From an uncultured Oscillospiraceae bacterium (lineage in GTDB: Bacteria > Bacillota > Clostridia > Oscillospirales > Oscillospiraceae), in NCBI GenBank assembly GCA_900754965.1, contig CAAEEO010000004.1, positions 48,974 through 112,973 on the forward strand: a stretch of 64,000 nucleotides of DNA. Direction: 5' to 3'. The notes below the pieces were generated by a model. It was not told where the DNA came from and searched no databases. It saw only the letters and a program-made list of their open reading frames with translations. This document shows, one piece after another, positions 41,066 through 49,641 of the stretch. The stretch's first letter is position 1. Each line of letters opens with the position of its first letter. Position numbers and translations under genes: made by a program.

Positions 41066-41731
41066 TTGATTTACATTTTGGAAGATGATGAGAGCATCCG
41101 GAAACTGGTGACTTACGCGTTGGAAAGTCAGGATCTGCCTTCCCGGGGATTTTCCTGCCCCTCGGAGTTTTGGGCGGCCATGGCGGAACAGACGCCGGAC
41201 ATGCTGCTGCTGGATATCATGCTGCCGGAAGAGGATGGTCTGACGATTTTGCGCAAATTGCGGGAAACACCTACGACCCAGCATTTGCCGGTGATCATGC
41301 TCACGGCAAAGGGCACCGAGTATGACAAAGTGGTGGGACTCGATACGGGGGCGGACGATTATCTTGCGAAACCTTTCGGAATGATGGAGTTGGTGTCCCG
41401 TGTCAAGGCGGTGCTGCGGCGCACTGGGGATCAGACACAGCCGCGGATGTCTGCCATCAACGGCTTACAGGTGGACCCTCAGCGGCATACCGTAACAGTA
41501 GACGGGCAGCCGGTATCTTTGACGCTGAAAGAGTTCGCCCTGCTGTGTGAGTTGCTGTCTGCGGACGGAACAGTTCTTCGGCGGGACACCCTGCTGAATC
41601 GGGTGTGGGGGTATGATTACACCGGAGAGAGCCGGACTGTGGATGTCCATGTAGGCACTCTGCGGCAGAAACTGGGCCGCATTGGGGAACATATTGAAAC
41701 CGTCCGAGGCGTAGGCTATCGCATCCGTTGA
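41066..41731 (+). CDS. Orphan response regulator, OmpR/PhoB family
   Basis: The 221-residue regulator starts with TTG (GAGGAGGG 8 bases upstream). Acidic pocket EDD is near residue 6, phosphoacceptor Asp in LLLDIMLPEEDG near 51, Lys in YLAKPFG near 103 and a winged helix ending ETVRGVGYRIR. No histidine kinase gene is adjacent, so its partner lies elsewhere. Confidence 0.92.
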   Translation: MIYILEDDESIRKLVTYALESQDLPSRGFSCPSEFWAAMAEQTPDMLLLDIMLPEEDGLTILRKLRETPTTQHLPVIMLTAKGTEYDKVVGLDTGADDYLAKPFGMMELVSRVKAVLRRTGDQTQPRMSAINGLQVDPQRHTVTVDGQPVSLTLKEFALLCELLSADGTVLRRDTLLNRVWGYDYTGESRTVDVHVGTLRQKLGRIGEHIETVRGVGYRIR

Positions 41732-41756
41732 GTGCATAAACTATAGAATCTATAAT
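41728..41756 (+). promoter_or_regulatory. Promoter of the HD-domain gene
   Basis: TTGAGT (41728-41733) overlaps the response regulator stop; 17 bases on is TATAAT (41751-41756). Confidence 0.75.
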
Positions 41757-41781
41757 TGAATCGAAAAGAAGGAGGAATTAC

Positions 41782-42441
41782 ATGATCACATTTGAGGACA
41801 TTAAAGCAAATCAGGAAATTCATACATACATTCAAAAAGCAGATGAGTCGTTGGTGGCTCTGGGATTCACGGAGCACAGTTTTGCCCATGTGGGCATTGT
41901 GGCCCACAATGCAGGGTATATTCTGGAAACATTGGGATATCCGGCGCGGGAAGTGGAACTGGTGCGGATTGCCGGGTATCTTCACGATATTGGAAACCTG
42001 GTCAATCGGGTGGATCATTCTCAGTCCGGCGCTGTGATGGCATTTCGGATTCTTCATGGCCTTGGAATGGACCCGGCAGAAATTGCGGAGATTGTGACTG
42101 CCATTGGCAACCATGACGAGGGAACCGGTATCCCGGTCAGTCCCATGTCTGCGGCACTGATCCTGGCGGACAAGTCCGATGTGCGCCGCAGCCGTGTCCG
42201 TAATCAGGATATCACCACATTTGACATTCATGACAGAGTCAACTATTCCGTGAAGAAGTCGGAACTGAAGATCAACGAGAATCACACGCTGATTAAACTG
42301 AAACTGTCTGTAGATACCCATTACGGATCTGTGATGGAGTATTTCGAGATTTTTATGAATCGTATGATCCTGTGCAGAAAAGCCGCAGATAAGTTGGGGA
42401 TGCAGTTCAAACTGATCATCAACGAACAGCAGCTGATCTGA
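41782..42441 (+). CDS. HD-domain phosphohydrolase
   Basis: The 219-residue protein has the HD metal motifs: HSFAHV near 32, YLHDIGN (the HD pair) near 70, a later GNHDEG near 112 and ILADKSD near 130. HD enzymes cleave phosphate from nucleotides or second messengers, and the substrate is unknown. GGAGGA precedes the ATG, and the gene has its own promoter and terminator. Confidence 0.87.
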   Translation: MITFEDIKANQEIHTYIQKADESLVALGFTEHSFAHVGIVAHNAGYILETLGYPAREVELVRIAGYLHDIGNLVNRVDHSQSGAVMAFRILHGLGMDPAEIAEIVTAIGNHDEGTGIPVSPMSAALILADKSDVRRSRVRNQDITTFDIHDRVNYSVKKSELKINENHTLIKLKLSVDTHYGSVMEYFEIFMNRMILCRKAADKLGMQFKLIINEQQLI

Positions 42442-42462
42442 TCAGAGCAGGCGATCCTGTGG

Positions 42463-42486
42463 CCGGAGGAAGTTCCTCCGGTTTTT
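42463..42486 (+). terminator. Terminator of the HD-domain gene
   Basis: CCGGAGGAA and TTCCTCCGG pair and are followed by TTTTT. Confidence 0.75.
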
Positions 42487-42503
42487 GTGCAATTTAGAAT
42501 CGG

Positions 42504-42537
42504 AAAAAGCCAGACCCTACAGGGTCTGGCTTTTTTG
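42504..42537. terminator. Bidirectional terminator, ABC-F gene side
   Basis: AAAAAGCCAGACCC, TACA, GGGTCTGGCTTTTTT. Confidence 0.9.
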
Positions 42538-42551
42538 CGTTATGGAGGTGT

Positions 42552-44444
42552 TCAAAGCAGGGAGGACAACTCTTCCCACTGGGCATAGAGGGGTTCCAAA
42601 GCGGCTTCGGTCTCCGCTTTTTTCTCTCCAATCTCCAAAAGCTTTTGATAGTCGGAACCGAACTCCTCCGCCTGGGCATCCAGCTGACAGGCATAGGTTT
42701 CCAGTTTCTCAATCTCTTTTTCCAGTTTTGCGATCTGTTTTTCGATATTGGGCGGGCGTTTCCGGGCCTCTTTTTTGACGGGTGCAGGGGTATCTGCCTT
42801 CTTTTCATTGTTCTTTGAAGCGAGGGCAAACTGCGCCTGCCGGGCCTTGTATTCCCGGAATTGAGCGAAGGAACCTTTGTAATCCGTGATCGTTCCGTCT
42901 TCCAATTCCCAGATTCGGGTGGCAAATTTTTCAATAAAGTACCGGTCGTGGGAAACGAACAGCAGCGCCTCGGAATAGTCCATCAGGGCGTCCTCCATCC
43001 ATTCCCGGCTGGCAATGTCCAGATGGTTGGTCGGCTCGTCCAGGATCAGGAGGTTGATCTGCTCACCCATGAGCATACACAGTTTCAGACGGCTGCGTTC
43101 TCCGCCGGACAGGGTGCCGACGGTTTTGAAGACATCTTCGCCCATGAATCCGAAGGCGGCCAGACGATCCCGGGCGCTTTGCGGAGTACACTTGGTTTCG
43201 TAAAGCATGGTGTCATAGATGCTCCGCTCTGCCACGGGAAAAGTGACGATCTGGGGCAGATAGGCGGTGCGGACAGCGGGGCCTTTCCGGATGAATCCGG
43301 TGTCGGGCGTTTCCTCACCCATGAGCAATTTCAGAAATGTGGATTTTCCGGTGCCGTTGTCTCCAATCAAAGCAATGCGTTCTCCGGCGCCGACTTCCAG
43401 ATTCAGGTCTTGAAAGAGCGTCCGCTCTCCGAAAGACTTGGCCAAATGATCTACGACCAGCACTTCATCGGCCTGAAATTCACTTTCCTGGAATTTCACG
43501 CTCAATTTCCGATCTGCGGTGGGACGATCTGTTTGGCGGAGTTTTTCAATGCGCTTTTCCATGGAAAATGCGCGCTTATGCAATTTGTCGTTGCCCATGA
43601 AAGCCCAAAGGTGCATCTGTGCTGCCGCTTTGGTCAGCTGCTCGATTTTAGCCTGGTCTTTCTCGTATTTTTTCAGTTGTTCATCGAACCGCCGTTGGCG
43701 TTCCACCACATAAAAACTGTAGTTGCCGCTATAAAATGCAGCCTGCCCGTCGTGGATCTCAATGGAGCGTTGGGTAACGCGATCCAGAAAGTATCGGTCA
43801 TGGCTGATGGCCAGTACCGTTCCGTGGAATCGCAGCAGATAGTTTTCGAGCCACTCGGTGGCATTGAGATCCAGGTGGTTGGTGGGCTCGTCCAGAAGAA
43901 GAATGTCGGTGTCTTCCAGAATCAGCCGGGCCAGGTTGACCCGGGTCTTTTCTCCGCCGGACAGAGAGTCAAAGAGCTGTTCGCGCATGGCGGCGGGAAT
44001 ATCCAGACCGTTGGCGACCCGATTCCGTTCCCGCTCCATGTCATAGCCGCCCAAGCGCTCAAAATCTGCAGAGAGCCGGTCGTATTCCTCCAGGACCTGT
44101 GCGGAATCGTCATGAGCCATCTGCTCTGTCAGTTCCTGAATTCGCTCCTGCATGGCATATAGGCGCTTGTGGGCATCTTTCAGCACATCTTCCGTGGTCC
44201 AGTCCGGCGGGTAGACCGGGATTTGAGAGATCAGTCCCAGCCGTTTTCCTTTGGCAATGGAAACAGTCCCTTCGTCAGCGTGGAGTTCTCCGGTCAGGAT
44301 TCGGAACAGGGTGGTTTTTCCGCAGCCGTTTCGCCCAAGAATGCCCACGCGTTCCCCGTTGTGGACTTCAAAGGTGAGTCCATCCAGAATATTGGTGCCC
44401 TGTTCAAAGGACTTCACCAGTCCCTGCACAGATAAGTCGATCAT
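42552..44444 (-). CDS. ABC-F family ribosome-associated ATPase
   Basis: The 630-residue soluble protein has two ABC domains: Walker A GRNGCGKTT near 37, signature LSGGEKTRVNLARL near 160, second Walker A GDNGTGKST near 358 and LSGGERSRLKLCML near 447. An interdomain linker lies at about 245-300, and a C-terminal coiled coil runs from about 565 to 630. ABC-F proteins bind the ribosomal E site. Housekeeping and antibiotic-protecting members cannot be told apart by eye, but the C-terminal coiled coil is Uup-like. AGGAGAAAC precedes the ATG. Confidence 0.9.
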   Translation of the reverse strand: MIDLSVQGLVKSFEQGTNILDGLTFEVHNGERVGILGRNGCGKTTLFRILTGELHADEGTVSIAKGKRLGLISQIPVYPPDWTTEDVLKDAHKRLYAMQERIQELTEQMAHDDSAQVLEEYDRLSADFERLGGYDMERERNRVANGLDIPAAMREQLFDSLSGGEKTRVNLARLILEDTDILLLDEPTNHLDLNATEWLENYLLRFHGTVLAISHDRYFLDRVTQRSIEIHDGQAAFYSGNYSFYVVERQRRFDEQLKKYEKDQAKIEQLTKAAAQMHLWAFMGNDKLHKRAFSMEKRIEKLRQTDRPTADRKLSVKFQESEFQADEVLVVDHLAKSFGERTLFQDLNLEVGAGERIALIGDNGTGKSTFLKLLMGEETPDTGFIRKGPAVRTAYLPQIVTFPVAERSIYDTMLYETKCTPQSARDRLAAFGFMGEDVFKTVGTLSGGERSRLKLCMLMGEQINLLILDEPTNHLDIASREWMEDALMDYSEALLFVSHDRYFIEKFATRIWELEDGTITDYKGSFAQFREYKARQAQFALASKNNEKKADTPAPVKKEARKRPPNIEKQIAKLEKEIEKLETYACQLDAQAEEFGSDYQKLLEIGEKKAETEAALEPLYAQWEELSSLL

Positions 44445-44468
44445 AATTCAGTTTCTCCTAAGTTGTTT

Positions 44469-45770
44469 TCAGTTTGCAGATACGGCCTGCTGCAGCACCC
44501 GGTTTGCAATGGCACCGGCCACGGACAGACCGCCGCCGCCCCGTTCAACCTGGACGACAAAGGCATAGGGATGCGTTTCATCTGCCAGAAATCCTACGAA
44601 CCAGGCATGATCCGTTCCGTCGCCCACTTCTGCTGTGCCGGTCTTGGCACAGATGTTCAGACCCGGGAAGGTGCCGCTGCCATAGGAATACTGTACGTTG
44701 TAACTCATCATAGAGGCCATTTCGGCGGCGGTTTCGCTGTTGAGCAGTTGGGTGGTGTCCTTTTTCATGCCATATCCCACCAGGGTGGGTTCCACCAGAG
44801 TGCCGCCGTTGGCAATGGCGCCGGCCAGGCGGAGCATACTGTAGGGACAGGCCAGGTCAGTGGCCTGTCCGATGGCAGACCAGGAGAGGTTGACTGTGCC
44901 CAAATCGAATTTTTCATAGCTGCCGGCGGCGGTAGGAATGCTGTCCAAAGTGTGGGAAGTGGTCATTCCCAGTTTTTCAGAATATTCTGCCAGAATATCC
45001 GGCCCCAACAGCTGAGCCAGTTCTGAAAAGGCGCAGTTGCAGGAATGGGCCAGAGCCTGCTCGATGGTCTGATTGCCGTGGACACCGGTGCAGTTGAGGC
45101 GAACCCCTTCTACAATGACGCTGCCGTTGCAGGTGAAAGTTCGTTCGTGGATATCCTCGATATTTTCCAGAGCGGCTGCCAGGGTGACTAGTTTATAGAC
45201 TGAGCCGGGAACATACGTGGCATTGATGGCGCGATTGATATAAGCGCCGTCCGGGATCGTGCCTGGATTGGCAGGGTCGATTCCGGGGGAGGAGACCATA
45301 CACAGCACTTCTCCGGTTTTGTAGTTATAGATCTGCACAGATCCGTTGCGCCCGGCCAGCGCAGCATAGGCGGTGTTGTTCAAAGCCGCATCCACGGTCA
45401 GGTCCAGTTCCGGCGCTTTCAGGTGATAGGTGCCGTTGATCGGGTTGAACCCTGTCAGCCGATCGGCCATACGGTTGAGCACGCCGGTGCCGGTATTGCC
45501 GGCATAATCTCCCAGAAGATGGAAGTTGGCAACGCGTGTGGTATAGTCATCACTGTAGGATTTTGTGGCCGCATCTGCCAGCAGTACCCCATTGCGGTCG
45601 TACACCTTTCCGGCAGTGTGTCCGCTGCCGGAATAAAGACCGGCATTGGCGGAAAAAGCCACCCATTCCCGTCCGTCGGAAACATAACGGAAACAATAGA
45701 TTGCCAGGCCGAAAATACACAGCAGTACCAGGAGCAGCACAAATCCGGCTCTGTTTTTCACTTTTTTCAT
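44469..45770 (-). CDS. Penicillin-binding transpeptidase (PbpA/FtsI type)
   Basis: The 433-residue protein has one N-terminal membrane anchor (about 7-27) and a transpeptidase domain with SVYK (SxxK, near 195), SCN (near 247) and KTGTAE (near 372). It crosslinks peptidoglycan. It overlaps the FHA-RodA gene upstream by four bases, so the pair should form a glycosyltransferase-transpeptidase unit as in SEDS-bPBP complexes. Its N-terminal pedestal is shorter than in canonical PBP2. Confidence 0.92.
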   Translation of the reverse strand: MKKVKNRAGFVLLLVLLCIFGLAIYCFRYVSDGREWVAFSANAGLYSGSGHTAGKVYDRNGVLLADAATKSYSDDYTTRVANFHLLGDYAGNTGTGVLNRMADRLTGFNPINGTYHLKAPELDLTVDAALNNTAYAALAGRNGSVQIYNYKTGEVLCMVSSPGIDPANPGTIPDGAYINRAINATYVPGSVYKLVTLAAALENIEDIHERTFTCNGSVIVEGVRLNCTGVHGNQTIEQALAHSCNCAFSELAQLLGPDILAEYSEKLGMTTSHTLDSIPTAAGSYEKFDLGTVNLSWSAIGQATDLACPYSMLRLAGAIANGGTLVEPTLVGYGMKKDTTQLLNSETAAEMASMMSYNVQYSYGSGTFPGLNICAKTGTAEVGDGTDHAWFVGFLADETHPYAFVVQVERGGGGLSVAGAIANRVLQQAVSAN

Positions 45771-47470
45771 GCGGAGGCCCCCTTACCATGTTTGTCGTTT
45801 TTTGCCTGGGCCCGTTTTACCACAAAACTGGCGTCTTTGCGAGTATCCGCTGCTTTGATGAAGGCCAGCAGCATCCAGCAGGAAATAAGACTGGTGCCGC
45901 CTTTGGAAACAAAGGGGAAGGTGACGCCAGTGAAGGGCAAAATATCCAGAGAGCCGAACACATTCAGAGACATTTGAATGATCATCAGAGAAACGGCAGC
46001 GCAGGCGGCGATCACATAATAGGCGGACCGGCCGTGGGCTGCGGAACGAAAGGCAAACAGCGCCAGAACAATGATGGAAAAGACAGCGGTCAGTGCGATG
46101 AGCAGCCCCAGCTCTTCGCAAATCACGCCAAACACCATATCAGTGTTGGCGGCAACAATATCCTGCAGCCATCCTTCCCCGGCTCCGTTGCCAAACAGAC
46201 CGCCGGAGGCGGCTGCGGCGAGGGTGCGGGTCTGCTGATAGCCTGCGCCGTAGGGATCGGCCCAGACATGACCCCAGGTTGCAAATCGCTGGGCGATATA
46301 TGGCTTGATGGTAAAAACCAGAAATCCTGCCATGGCGGCGCCGGAAACTGCCAGAAAAACGGTGGCGATAGAGCCGGAGCGCATATAGGAAATGACCAGG
46401 AAGGTAACAAAGAAAATGACGGCAGCGCCGTAGTCGCCCATCAATGCCAGTGCGATCACGCAAATGGCGGAGAAAACAATAAATAGCAGCAAGTTTCTCC
46501 GGGCGAACAGGCGATCCATGGTGGCGGCTCCGGCATAGATATACAACACTTTCACCAGTTCAGATGGCTGCAAAGAGATCCCGCCGATATACAGCCAGTT
46601 TTTGGCGCCAAAGACATATTCGCTCATGACCAGGTTGACGAACAGCAGCCCCATGGCGGCGATGGTAGCCGGCCAGCGCAGGAGTTTCACCCGGCGCAGA
46701 TCCCGCAGCCACCATCCCATCAGGAAGAAGAGCACCACGCCGATCATAAGCAGCAGAATGGTTTTGACCAAATCGCCGGGTTCTGATGTGGCAACCACGG
46801 AAAGTCCCAATGTGCTGAGGAAAAAGGCAATGGTTTCCACCTCAAAACCGGTTCTGCGGATGGAACGCATCACCAGATAGCAGGCCCATTCAATGGCGAG
46901 CAGCGCAAAGAAGGACAGGCAGGTGGGAATCAGATGCTCGTCCGAGGCGCTAAAGCAGAATTGCAGGGCGATCAGCGCCTGAAACAGAGACAGCAGCAAC
47001 AGCGTGGCACCGGGATTGATGCTGGCACCGGCGGCTGTACGATGTTCGGAAACGGTGCGCAGCTCACTGTCGGTCACATCCACAAACGCAAGTGTAACAG
47101 AGGACAGTCGGATCTTGTCCCCATTGTGGACTTCCAATCCCCGGAATGGCACTTTTTCCCGGTTGACATAGACGCCGCCGCGAGATGCCATATCGTAGAT
47201 TCGCCAGATTCCTTTGTCATTGCGGATCAGTACGGCGTGGAGTCGGGAAATATCCGGGGCATTGACCACGATGTCGGCGGACTTGGCGCGGCCAATCAGA
47301 CATTCCCAATGGGAAAGGGAGGCGGAGCTTGCATCGGGAAAAATCAGATGCCCCCACACTTCCGGGTCGTATTTTTCACTGAGCATAGAGCGCAGACAGC
47401 GGCAAATGACCCAGATTGCCAGAACCGGCAGAATGTAGCGGGTCACGAAAATCACAGAGGTTCCCGTCAT
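45767..47470 (-). CDS. FHA domain fused to an FtsW/RodA/SpoVE (SEDS) glycosyltransferase
   Basis: The 567-residue protein starts with one membrane helix (about 8-25), then an FHA domain (about 50-125: CLIGRAKSADIVV, SRLHAVL and RGGVYVNREKV, with the Gly-Arg, Ser and His that bind phosphothreonine), then about ten SEDS helices. Conserved SEDS features are GGISLQPSELVKVLYI near 300 and PFTGVTFPFVSKGGTSLIS near 520. SEDS proteins polymerise lipid II. The FHA fusion implies control by Ser/Thr phosphorylation, similar in idea to actinobacterial fha-rodA-pbpA clusters. No kinase gene is in the window. AAAGGAG precedes the ATG. Confidence 0.92.
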   Translation of the reverse strand: MTGTSVIFVTRYILPVLAIWVICRCLRSMLSEKYDPEVWGHLIFPDASSASLSHWECLIGRAKSADIVVNAPDISRLHAVLIRNDKGIWRIYDMASRGGVYVNREKVPFRGLEVHNGDKIRLSSVTLAFVDVTDSELRTVSEHRTAAGASINPGATLLLLSLFQALIALQFCFSASDEHLIPTCLSFFALLAIEWACYLVMRSIRRTGFEVETIAFFLSTLGLSVVATSEPGDLVKTILLLMIGVVLFFLMGWWLRDLRRVKLLRWPATIAAMGLLFVNLVMSEYVFGAKNWLYIGGISLQPSELVKVLYIYAGAATMDRLFARRNLLLFIVFSAICVIALALMGDYGAAVIFFVTFLVISYMRSGSIATVFLAVSGAAMAGFLVFTIKPYIAQRFATWGHVWADPYGAGYQQTRTLAAAASGGLFGNGAGEGWLQDIVAANTDMVFGVICEELGLLIALTAVFSIIVLALFAFRSAAHGRSAYYVIAACAAVSLMIIQMSLNVFGSLDILPFTGVTFPFVSKGGTSLISCWMLLAFIKAADTRKDASFVVKRAQAKNDKHGKGASA

Positions 47471-47542
47471 GGAGAACTCCTTTCATTCTCAAAATTTGTA
47501 ATCCTTGTGTTCAATTATTGGAAAAGATACCATATTATGAAG

Positions 47543-47571
47543 AGTATACCATTGCGCCGATTGTTTTACAA
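47543..47571 (-). promoter_or_regulatory. Promoter of the FHA-RodA/PBP operon
   Basis: On the minus strand TTGTAA is followed after 17 bases by TATACT. Confidence 0.7.
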
Positions 47572-47734
47572 GTACGGGCATGGCGGCAGGGAAACACTTC
47601 CCGCAATTCGGACGCATCCTGGCCGGAATTGTTCCGAAAAAGCCGGGGAATTAGTAAAGATTACGGAATGTTTTGCAAAACGAAAAAGAATTTCGGCTAA
47701 AACCATCAATCGACGAAAAAAGAAAAGAAATTGA

Positions 47735-47763
47735 TTGACAATGATGCCGGAAATTGCTAAGAT
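47735..47763 (+). promoter_or_regulatory. Promoter of the first T-box/ilvE transcript
   Basis: A perfect TTGACA (47735-47740), 17 bases, TAAGAT (47758-47763). Confidence 0.8.
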
Positions 47764-47774
47764 AGGAGCAACAA

Positions 47775-48055
47775 TTTCATCAGGGAAACGCATAGATGGG
47801 AATGTGTCATTTGGCGGACTTGCACAGAGAGCCGGTCGCTCGGTGGAAGAACCGGAGAAGAAAGCCAGGTGGTGTCCTCCCGGAGCGGCATTGTTGATGC
47901 GCCGATGGCGAGGTAAGCAATGACGGGAACTGCCGTTATAACAGTGGGATCTACCAAGATCCGTGAGGTGCGCCCATCCGGGCGAAGAAGAGTGGTACCG
48001 CGAAAAGTGTCAGCTTTCCGTCTCTTTGCAAAATGCAGGGAGCGGGGGGCTTTTT
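47775..48055 (+). ncRNA. T-box riboswitch upstream of ilvE copy 1
   Basis: The invariant T-box AGAGTGGTACCGCG is at 47989-48002 and is followed by a GC-rich terminator ending in TTTTTTG (near 48055). Upstream, AGAGAGCCGGT and the paired ACCGG mark the Stem I bulge and distal loop. The leader senses uncharged tRNA. The specifier may be GTC (Val) just before CTCCCGGAGC, but this is a tentative reading. Confidence 0.92.
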
Positions 48056-48107
48056 TGTTTTTCGTCTCTCTGTGAATCCTACGGAAAATGAAAAGGAGAG
48101 ATCACGC

Positions 48108-49172
48108 ATGGAAATCAAGATCACAAAAACTGCTACCCCGAAAACCAAACCCCAGGTGAAAGGGCTGCCTTTCGGAAAAGAATTCACCGACCATATGTTC
48201 CTGATGGACTATGATGCCGGCACGGGCTGGCATGATGCCCGGGTGGTACCTTATGCACCGATCTCTCTGGAATTGGGCGCTGTGGTGTTCCATTATGGCC
48301 AGGAGATTTTCGAGGGTATGAAAGCATACCGGACGGCAGATGGGCGTGTGCAGCTGTTCCGCCCCATCGAGAATATTCGCAGAATGAACAACACTGCTGA
48401 GCGGCTCTGTGTGCCTCAGATCCCGGAAGAGGACTTTATGCAGGCACTGAAAACCCTGATCACTGTGGAACAGGATTGGGTCCCTGCTGAGGAAGGCACC
48501 AGTTTGTATATTCGTCCCCTGACCATTGCAACGGAGTCCATGCTGGGCGTCCATGCTTCCAGCCGTTATCTGTTTGCCATTATCTGCTGTGTAGTGGATA
48601 AATACTATAAAGAGGGACTGAACCCTGTGAAGATCATGGTGGAGAACCATGATGTCCGCGCTGTCCGCGGTGGCACCGGTTATACCAAGTGCGGCGCCAA
48701 CTATGCAATCTCTCTGCGTGCCAGCGAAGTGGCGGAGAAAAAGGGATTTTCTCAGGTGCTGTGGCTTGACGGCGTCCACCAGAAGTATGTGGAAGAAGTT
48801 GGTTCCATGAATGTCATGTTCAAGATCAACGGAAAGATCGTCACACCGGAACTGGACGGCAGTATCCTGCCCGGCGTCACCCGGAAATCCTGCCTGGATT
48901 TGCTGCGCAGTTGGGGCATGGAAGTTGAGGAGCGGTTGCTTTCTGTTGATGAGCTGATCGAGGCGGCCAAGGACGGCAGCCTGGAAGAGGCTTGGGGAAC
49001 TGGCACCGCAGCCGTGATTTCTCCCATCGGTGAGCTGTATTACAATGATGAGGGATACTTTATCGCCGACAATAAGATTGGTCCTGTGTCTCAGAGACTG
49101 TATGACACGCTGACCGGAATCCAGTGGGGTACCGTTGAAGATCCTTTCGGCTGGGTAGAACCTGTCTGCTGA
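48108..49172 (+). CDS. ilvE: Branched-chain amino acid aminotransferase, copy 1
   Basis: The 354-residue PLP class IV enzyme interconverts Leu, Ile and Val with their 2-oxo acids. The PLP Lys is in GTGYTKCGANYAIS near 196. VGSMNVMFKING near 239, ILPGVTRKSCLDL near 258 and the cofactor-binding GTGTAAVISPIG near 299 are also present. It is of the long, mitochondrial-like BCAT class. The ATG at 48108 has AAAAGGAGAG upstream and lies after the T-box terminator. Confidence 0.94.
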   Translation: MEIKITKTATPKTKPQVKGLPFGKEFTDHMFLMDYDAGTGWHDARVVPYAPISLELGAVVFHYGQEIFEGMKAYRTADGRVQLFRPIENIRRMNNTAERLCVPQIPEEDFMQALKTLITVEQDWVPAEEGTSLYIRPLTIATESMLGVHASSRYLFAIICCVVDKYYKEGLNPVKIMVENHDVRAVRGGTGYTKCGANYAISLRASEVAEKKGFSQVLWLDGVHQKYVEEVGSMNVMFKINGKIVTPELDGSILPGVTRKSCLDLLRSWGMEVEERLLSVDELIEAAKDGSLEEAWGTGTAAVISPIGELYYNDEGYFIADNKIGPVSQRLYDTLTGIQWGTVEDPFGWVEPVC

Positions 49173-49187
49173 TCGAAACGAAGAAAC

Positions 49188-49219
49188 AAAACGCCTGTGC
49201 ATACAGCACAGGCGTTTTT
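49188..49219 (+). terminator. Terminator of ilvE copy 1
   Basis: AAACGCCTGTGC, ATACA, GCACAGGCGTTTTT. Confidence 0.9.
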
Positions 49220-49282
49220 ATTCATTCGGAGAATCCCACAAAAAATGAGAGAAATATCGGAGTGCAGCACAGAAATTTTTAC

Positions 49283-49310
49283 TTGACATTTTCTGAACGG
49301 ATGCTATAAT
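49283..49310 (+). promoter_or_regulatory. Promoter of the second T-box/ilvE transcript
   Basis: TTGACA (49283-49288), 16 bases, TATAAT (49305-49310). Confidence 0.85.
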
Positions 49311-49324
49311 CATTACAAATTCAA

Positions 49325-49597
49325 ACGCATCGATGAGAAATAGTAAGCGCCTGGAACTGTCAGAGAGCCGGTCGGCTGGTGAAAGACCGGAGAGGAAAGG
49401 GCAGCTGAACTGGTCTCGGAGCGGCTTGGCTGAAAGGGAGTAGGCCGGGACGGGAGCCTCCCGTTAATGGGGCAGGATATTGCTTAGGCAGTGTCCGATG
49501 AGTGTGTCCGAAATGGATGAAAAAGAGTGGTACCGCGAAAAGCATCGGCTTTCCGTCTCTTTGCAGAATGCAGGAGAGGAAGGCTTTTTTCTTTGCC
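49325..49597 (+). ncRNA. T-box riboswitch upstream of ilvE copy 2
   Basis: The T-box AGAGTGGTACCGCG is at 49524-49537, followed by a terminator ending near 49591. Stem I shows AGTA (near 49342) and AGAGAGCCGGTC/GACCGG. A GTC before TCGGAGCGGC corresponds to the possible specifier of the first leader. The two leaders share organisation and several blocks. Confidence 0.92.
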
Positions 49598-49641
49598 TGA
49601 ATCTCCTAAATCTCGATATCAGCCAAAAAAGGAGAATGATC

